Assembly: GCA_903632075.3 (NCBI GenBank)
Contig: CAHIKZ030001778.1
Location: 562,501 to 626,500 of the forward strand
Reading direction: 5' to 3'
DNA: 64,000 nucleotides
From: Acanthosepion pharaonis
Lineage: Eukaryota > Mollusca > Cephalopoda > Sepiida > Sepiidae
Positions within the stretch are counted from its first letter, which is position 1. Each line of letters begins with the position of its first letter. A program made the translations under genes and the position numbers. Below the pieces are notes generated by a model. The model saw only the letters and a program-made list of their open reading frames with translations. It had not been told where the DNA came from and searched no databases. Below, one piece after another: positions 58,235-64,000 of the stretch.

Positions 58235-59760
58235 TTGGGGGTGTAGCAATATTCAATACACGGACAAATGGGAGATTTATAAGTATGCAAAATAGATTCT
58301 GACGAGAAAAATTGTCTGACACGACACAGTGAACCAACTTTCCTATCAGTAGACCTAGCAATTGATTCGTCATAATAACGTCACTTCATGTCAGTGATAA
58401 ACGTGAGACCAAGACGGTGCAAGGAGTTGTATTCCTGGAGGTTAGCATCAGCCATGCTGATGGCAAGAAAATTTTCTCTATGGTGATTAAATGAAAGCAA
58501 TTTTCTTTTGGTGGCGTTAAAGTTTACAAGCCATTAGATGTCCTTTTCGAGGGTGAGTTTTACTTTGCTGGATCTGTTGGACTTGCTACTATGTTGTAAA
58601 TGGTTGTGTCACCAGAACAAATACCAAGTTGGGAACTGATGATATAAGAAAGGTCATCGTTGATTACAATAAGGAAAAACGTATGTTCAAGGATAGAACT
58701 CTAGGGGACCCCGCATTAATGTGAACGGAACTAGAAGCGTGTCCCTTCAACACGATCTTCATTACACGATTTCTTAGGAACTATTAGATTAAGCCAAATA
58801 TTCGCACGGAAACACTGTAGCCCTTGAGCCTGTGGAAAAGGCCAACATGCCAAATTATGTCGAACACTTTCGAGATATCTAAAGCCACAGCCAGAACTAC
58901 GCTGTTCTTATATAAAACCTGATAGACAAATTCAGTAATAGCCATTAATATATCGGCGGTAGACCAGGAGAAACGGAAAACATTGTTTATCTGAATTAAT
59001 GCAGTGTAAAATGAGATGCTTAACAAACTTGGCGTTGATTAGAGATTCTAGAACTTTTGCCAAAAAGACGTAATGGGTTGAGAATGTCACCAGAGTTCTT
59101 AAAGGAAGGAAATACGGAGGAGGATTTCCAACAAGCTGTAAAACAAGAAAACAAGTGTTTATTGTAGAGTTTGCAAATATCAGGAATGAGTTCAGGAGCA
59201 CACTGCTTTAGGGCAATTGCAGGGCTACCGTCGAATCCGTAAGCCTTATGGTGATCTAGTTTAGAAACAATAGTAGAAAACATGGACAAAGTGATGCACA
59301 TATCACACAGTAGAGACGCTATTCTAGAAGGAAAATCAAGCAAAGATACTCCCGATTGCAAGAGAATTTCAGAGAAAAGCATTCTGCTTTATTTGCAGTA
59401 AATAACAATAATTCAGATTGATTGAAGAGTGGAGGGACTGACGATTTCCACTTGTTAAGTACACTCTTACACAGCCGCCAGTAATCTCTAGACTTAAACT
59501 TGTGAAAGGCTATGTGGTGTCTCATTCTATCAGCGAATAGTGGTTTTGCCGTTACACACTTACACACAATACGAGCGGCTGCAAAGAGGCGTCTGATATA
59601 ATCTAAACTCTGGCGTTGAAATAAGTGATTCCTTTGGGCTATAGAGGCTGAAGAAGCAGGGTAGAACCACGAAGTAGTTTGTGGTTTTACTTGGTATTCC
59701 CGTTCTGGCACGAAACCTTCGATGCTGTCATTCACTCAGGAAGAGATATCACATTTCTTA
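58235..59760 (-). pseudogene. LINE-A reverse transcriptase, longest copy
   Basis: Minus-strand, reading from 59735: a linker/pre-RT region (RLFAAARIVCKCVTAKPLFA), then RT motifs SKLDHHKAYGFDGSPAIALK, QCAPELIPDICKLYNKHLF, CWKSSSVFPSFKNSGDILNP, then FRFSWSTADILMAITEFVYQ and VALDISKVFDIIWH (palm motif A). Beyond 58780 the frame is destroyed, but nucleotide words for the YADD region, the LNxxxTK block and the post-RT segment remain to about 58235. The order is that of a CR1/jockey-like RT. Multiple shifts and stops; no endonuclease domain is visible. Confidence 0.9.
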
Positions 59761-59924
59761 AGAGGAGGATTAAAAATATCAAACCAAAAGGCATCGAGGA
59801 AAAAATAACAAAATGAGTTCCAATTAGTGCGTTGATAGCAGAAAGATATGTTAATAGGGGGTTCTTGCTTAAAGCGGAAAGAAATATCTGTAGATACTAC
59901 CGCGTGGACGGAGTTGCCAAGCGG
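59761..59924. other. LINE-minisatellite junction
   Basis: Short interval, probably still LINE-A upstream sequence, leading into the minisatellite. Confidence 0.4.
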
Positions 59925-60872
59925 ACAGAGTTTCAGACATCATTCCGGGGAAGAGGCAAGGGAGAGATCAACTAGAAAAGCGTGTACTGTACCTGCAGAG
60001 TACGACATCATTCGGGTCGAAGGCAAGGAATGTATCAAAAAGAGAAGCGTGTACTGTCTCTGTAGAGTACGACATCATTCCGGGGAGGAGGCAAGGAAGA
60101 GATCAACAACAAAAGCTTGTCCATGCCGAGTACGACATCGTTACGAGGAAGAGGCAAGGAAGAGATCAACAACAGAAGCCTGTCCATGCCGAGTACGACA
60201 TCGTTACGAGGAAGAGGCAAGGAAGAGAGCAACAACAGAAGCCTGTCCATGCCGAGTACGACATCGTTACGAGGAAGAGGCAAGGAATGGATCAGCTAGA
60301 GAAGCGTGTCCATGCAGAGTACGACATCATTCCGTGGAGTAAGCAAGGAATAGATCAACAAGAGAAGCGTTTACTGTCCATGCAGAGTATGACACCATTC
60401 CGGGGAGGAGGTAAGGAAGGGGTTAACTAGAGATGCGTGTCCATGCAGAGTATGTCATTATCCGGACAGGAGGTAATGAAGAGATCAATTAGAGAAGCGT
60501 ATACTGTTCCTACAGATTACAGAATCATTCCCGGGATGAGGTAGGAAAGATATCAACAAGAGAAGCGTGTACTATCCCTGCAGAGTACATCTTACCGCGG
60601 AGGAGGCAAGGAAGGGGTCAACTAGAGAAGCGTGTCCATGCAGAGTACGACTATCCGCGGAGGCGGCAAGGAAGGGATCAACTAGTGAAGCCTGTACTGT
60701 CCATGCAGAGTACAACATCATTCCGACGAGGAAGCAAGGAAGAGGTCAGCTAGAGAAGCGTTTACTGTCCATGCAGAGTACGACATCATGCTGGGGTGGA
60801 GGCAAGGAAGGGGTCAACTAGTGAAGCCTGTACTGTCCATGCAGAGTACGACATCATTCCGGCGTGGAGGCA
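59925..60872 (+). repeat. 63-69-bp minisatellite, about 14 units
   Basis: Head-to-tail units containing CAGAGTACGACATCATTCCG, GGAGGAGGCAAGGAAGGG and ATCAACTAGAGAAGCGTGT, some with an extra TACTGT. The 63-bp version keeps frame, giving a 164-codon plus-strand frame (59848-60342) with repeated CPCRVRHRYEEEARKRSTTE. Later units lose the frame, so coding is unlikely. It is richer in G and C than its surroundings. Confidence 0.95.
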
Positions 60873-60874
60873 CC

Positions 60875-61290
60875 TCTCAATTCGGTATCTGTGTTGATGA
60901 CACAAATATTTACTCCATTCAAATTGGCAGCTGATCTTAAAAATAGACTTCAACTTGTTGTTAAATGGATCAAGGGGTGACTTGTTGACTTTAACGACTG
61001 AAAAACGAAACTGCTTCTTTTAATTATCTTCCATCAGCATGACTGATGCTAACCTCCAGGACTCAGTGCGCTTCTAGGTCTAAGCTTTTCAGCTGACATA
61101 AAGTGGAAACAGTATATTGAATATATCGCAAAGTCTGCAGCTAAGAAAGTTGGTTCACTACGTCGTGCCAGACAACTTTTCTCGTCAGAATCTATTTTAC
61201 ATATTTATAAGTATATCATTCGTCCTTGCTTTGAATATTGCTGCCCCATCTCATCTGGTGTTCCTGCTATATCGTGTGTAACAGCAAAAT
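60875..61290 (+). mobile_element. LINE-A fragment, plus strand
   Basis: Starts at the YADD motif equivalent (SQFGICVDDTNIYS, the second aspartate pair of the RT active site, read at 60877-60918), then a decayed ADLKNRLQLVVKWIKG-like stretch, KTKLLLFN-like words, and from 61090 FSADIKWKQYIEYIAKSAAK, SESILHIYKYIIRPCFEYCC. It is cut at both ends. It faces away from the minus-strand LINE-A at 58235-59760, with the minisatellite between them. Confidence 0.8.
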
Positions 61291-61555
61291 TGTCTAACTC
61301 GTGTATAAGCAAAATTAAACATTTGTTAGATAAATCTTTCAACCGTTGTATCTTAGAATTGATTAAAGATATTTTACTGGAATTCTCTGAGGTTTTTATA
61401 ACACTTTTGACTTTACTGTGAGCAATAAGAATGTATAATTATTCTCCAAAGTTAATAGAAGTATCGTGGGGAAATCGATCATGAACGAAAATGACATGTT
61501 CATCCTTAATTAATCATAGCTAAGGATCAAAAGCTCATGAAGGATTGAAACAAAG

Positions 61556-61558
<3 letters not shown>
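61291..61558. other. No feature recognised
   Basis: AT-rich spacer. Confidence 0.4.
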
Positions 61559-61618
<60 letters not shown>

Positions 61619-62710
61619 TTAATGTGTGTTATATTTAGAGGGTAAAGTGCTCGATATTACAGACTGAGCGTATCTAAATATAAAAATGTTTTTCGGTTTT
61701 CGATGTTTTATTAACGTAGTCACAATTTTTTTGGGATTTGCTTAGGTCGCTTATTTAATAGTCTGTTTTGGTCTGGGAAGCTAATTAAAGCTATTTATTT
61801 GTCCAATTTTTGGATTGATTGCTGTAGTCTATTCTGTTATTTTGGCGGGGTGGGGGAGGGGTTCTTCAGTTTTTAATTTGTTTATTATTTCATTTATTTA
61901 TTCGGATTGATTATTTTTACTTGTTTTTGCTTATTTATTTTAATTTTTATTTGCTCTAACGGTTATTTTAGCGGGGTCGGTTTGTTAATTTGTTCATTTA
62001 TTTATTTATTTAGATTAATTTATTTTGTTTTTTTATTTATTTACTTATTTTTTTATTTTGTATATTTTTATTTACTCTTTTCGGTTTTCGATTTTTAAGT
62101 AACGTAGTAATTTTTTATCGTTATTTAGCAGTTATAGCTATTTTTTCGTCCAATATTTGGATTGATTGTTGCAGTCTATTCTAACAGTTATTTTGACGGG
62201 ATTGGTTTATTAATTTATTTATTATTTACTTTATTTATTTGAATTGATTATTTTTACTTGTTTTTTATGTATTTATTTTTGTTATTTTTATTTATTCTAT
62301 TTTGTCTATTCTAACGGGAGGGGTTTATTAATTTGTTTATTATTTGCTTGGGTTAATTTTACTTGTTTTTTTATTATTATTTTGTTGATTTTTCTTTTTT
62401 CTTTTCAGTTTTCGATTTTTAAGTAACGTAATAAAAATTTGTTTTCATGTCTGCATTTTGAGATGAACTCAGATCGTTTATTTAGTAATTTATTTTGGCC
62501 TGGGAAGGTAATAATATCTATTTTTCCTCCAAGCAAAGCTTACAGGTTTTGGATTGGTTGTTGTAGGCTGATAGCCTTTTCCTTATTTTCCATGATATTT
62601 TTGGTGTGACTGACCCATATATATAAATAGTCGAGAAAAAACCCAACACTCGCGGCCTGACGACTGCGTCTAGCATGAAACAGACTGTCGCCTCTGAAAA
62701 CTTCAATGAC

Positions 62711-62756
<46 letters not shown>
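61559..62756 (+). mobile_element. T-element with T-rich internal repeats
   Basis: Bounded by long TA runs at 61559-61614 and 62717-62756. The left end carries GTGTGTTATATTTAGAGGGT and AAAGTGCTCGATATTACAGA, as at 6748-6790; the right end carries CGGCCTGACGACTGCG and CATGAAACAGACTGTCGCCT, as in the right arm of the foldback at 6971-7040. Between them TTCGATTTTTAAGTAACGTA and relatives recur at 61700, 62088 and 62411, marking tandem units of 320-390 bp rich in TTTA. Confidence 0.7.
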
Positions 62757-62760
<4 letters not shown>

Positions 62761-62780
62761 CTTATGTAGCGATGGAATCA
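62757..62780 (+). ncRNA. 3' half of a hammerhead motif
   Basis: TTATGTAGCGATGG repeats the stem III strand, cleavage base A and stem I strand of the two hammerheads (compare 125-136 and 49513-49526). The core and other strands are absent, as the TA run sits directly upstream. A fragment only. Confidence 0.4.
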
Positions 62781-62909
62781 TATTTTTAATAAATAATTAT
62801 ATTTAAGAGCTCTGTTTTTTGTATCGGGCACTATTTTTTAAATAATAATAAAAAAATACTAAAGAAATTTTGGATTATTTACCTAACGAGTTCTTTCCTA
62901 TTTTCTATA

Positions 62910-62916
<7 letters not shown>

Positions 62917-63001
<85 letters not shown>
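62917..63001. repeat. (CA)n(TA)n microsatellite
   Basis: Compound dinucleotide run interrupting the edge of the Tc1-like remnant. Confidence 0.97.
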
Positions 63002-63002
<1 letters not shown>

Positions 63003-63004
<2 letters not shown>

Positions 63005-63400
63005 GGATCATTTTCCAATTTATTCAAAATGATCTTCGCCCTCTCCAACCTTCTAACTTTCTGTTTTGGATTAACAAATTTCACCTACGATTTAATTTTC
63101 AAGTCTTTTTTCACTGCTCTTTTGACTGAAACTCCTCTTTTACATACCAAACATGTTCTGGATCCAACTGAATCCAGTTTTCCTCTTTATTGTTCCTTCT
63201 TTTTAAAACTTTTCACCGTTCTCTTGATGGTTCTTGAATGGACTTTGAAGATGAAAGCCAGAATATTAATGTTGGTACCATTACTAAAAGGTCTGAATTA
63301 TCTTTTTTTTTCTTTCACCATTGCTCATTTAAGAAGACAATTTGTCACATCCTGCCAGCGTGGGGCGGCAAGGAAATACAATCAAAAGATCAAAGTGTAG
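63003..63400 (-). pseudogene. Tc1-like transposase relic
   Basis: On the minus strand, downward from about 63250, SRTIKRTVKSFKKEG, a stop after NMFGM, then RGVSVKRAVKKDLKIKS, a stop, and VNPKQKVRRLERAKIILNKL resemble the second helix-turn-helix and linker of Tc1/mariner transposases (VxRAVKKDL, then QK-RLERxK-LL). The (TA)n/(CA)n tract lies where the catalytic domain should begin. No inverted ends were found. A 176-codon plus-strand frame over the same DNA is only the antisense shadow. Confidence 0.5.
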
Positions 63401-63616
63401 TATCTGTTATCAGCTTAATCCAATTCTCTCTCTCCATCCCCCACTTTCTTTCTTTTTTCTCGCTGTAACCAAGTAGTGTCTGTCCCCTTTTTCCACGCGA
63501 TTTAAACGGATTGACCCTTTATTTATTAGGCACAGACACGCCGTAACGGTCGTGCGAACTAACGAAGAGGGGTATAAGCCCAATTATAATGTGACGAGAA
63601 ATATATATATATATCT
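63401..63616. other. Unrecognised sequence
   Basis: Contains a slightly GC-richer patch near 63528-63580. No feature called. Confidence 0.4.
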
Positions 63617-63617
63617 A

Positions 63618-64000
63618 TATTATAAAGGAGTCTCGTCTGCTTTTTTGGTACGTGTCGACTTATAACTCAGAAAAGAGCGTTAATATTGCGCATATACTTT
63701 AATGTCTATACTAATGAAAAGTACAAAATTTAGTTTTTTATTCTTACTGGTAAAATGATATAATCAATAATTAAGAATCAATCGATTTGTGGAACTCTTC
63801 ACAATTATTTTCCAGTAAGTACAAGTTCTTCTTAAGAACGGCCATATTTAAACGTCACATTAGCGGAACTTTTTGAAGTGAACTTTAATTCTTTTTAAGT
63901 AAGCACAAAAATCACGTGGAACTATTCTTAAGACGCACCATATTTAAGCATCGCACAGATTCCGTTTCTAAAATCTTTGAAGATAAATACCAAATGTGAA
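63618..64000 (+). mobile_element. Possible Helitron 5' end, runs off the window
   Basis: TCTATATTATAAAGGAGTCT after A resembles a Helitron start. The window ends before any 3' terminus, so this is tentative. Confidence 0.3.

Noticed and set aside
59848..60342. A 164-codon frame with 21-residue repeats.
   Set aside because: It lasts only while minisatellite units are 63 bp long and is lost when 69-bp units begin; no start context or splice signals support it.
62870..63400. A 176-codon plus-strand frame with hydrophobic stretches, at first sight a membrane protein.
   Set aside because: It begins in a (CA)n/(TA)n run, and the opposite strand reads as Tc1-like transposase helix-turn-helix words.

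Overview
This window is non-coding, AT-rich animal DNA built almost entirely from mobile elements and tandem repeats. It is clearly eukaryotic: Tc1/mariner, hAT and Helitron relics, several decayed non-LTR retrotransposon (LINE) families, tRNA-derived SINEs, long (TA)n, (CA)n and (AAT)n microsatellites, and a 14.7-kb satellite array. There are no operons, no bacterial gene density and no intact long reading frame. The repeat style would suit a mollusc, perhaps a cephalopod, but that is a guess from recalled repeat families and is not proved here.

Layout. 0-9 kb: a decayed hammerhead ribozyme (81-136), LINE-A and LINE-B fragments, a SINE-X copy, a foldback element ending in a (TA)n tract, and a nearly full-length mariner with TA target duplication (7107-8394). 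9-16.4 kb: a long inverted-repeat element, a tRNA-derived SINE with clear A and B boxes, the 5' end of a second mariner type, LINE-C and LINE-D fragments and a SINE-X copy. 16.4-26.7 kb: a (TA)-bounded T-element, one convincing isolated host-type exon on the minus strand (19012-19136), a tandem duplication and more LINE-A. 26.7-41.4 kb: a satellite of period 200 bp, about 70 monomers, with decayed left edge, abrupt right edge and several scrambled patches. 41.4-54.5 kb: two internally deleted Tc1-like elements, Helitron pieces, a hAT-like element, SINEs, an apparently complete type I hammerhead ribozyme (49465-49526) and a nested palindromic foldback. 54.5-64 kb: a 45-bp minisatellite open in both strands, the best LINE-C copy, the longest LINE-A copy, a 63-69-bp minisatellite lying between two head-to-head LINE-A fragments, another T-element and a Tc1-like transposase relic.

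Most worth following up: the ribozyme at 49465-49526, where all three helices, the catalytic core and a UA cleavage site can be traced by eye; its mutated relative at 81-136, whose changed positions in stems still pair; and the 200-bp satellite, which appears to have grown from the tRNA-derived SINE found dispersed elsewhere in the window. Names LINE-A to LINE-D, SINE-1, SINE-X, repeat R and T-element are working labels for this window only.
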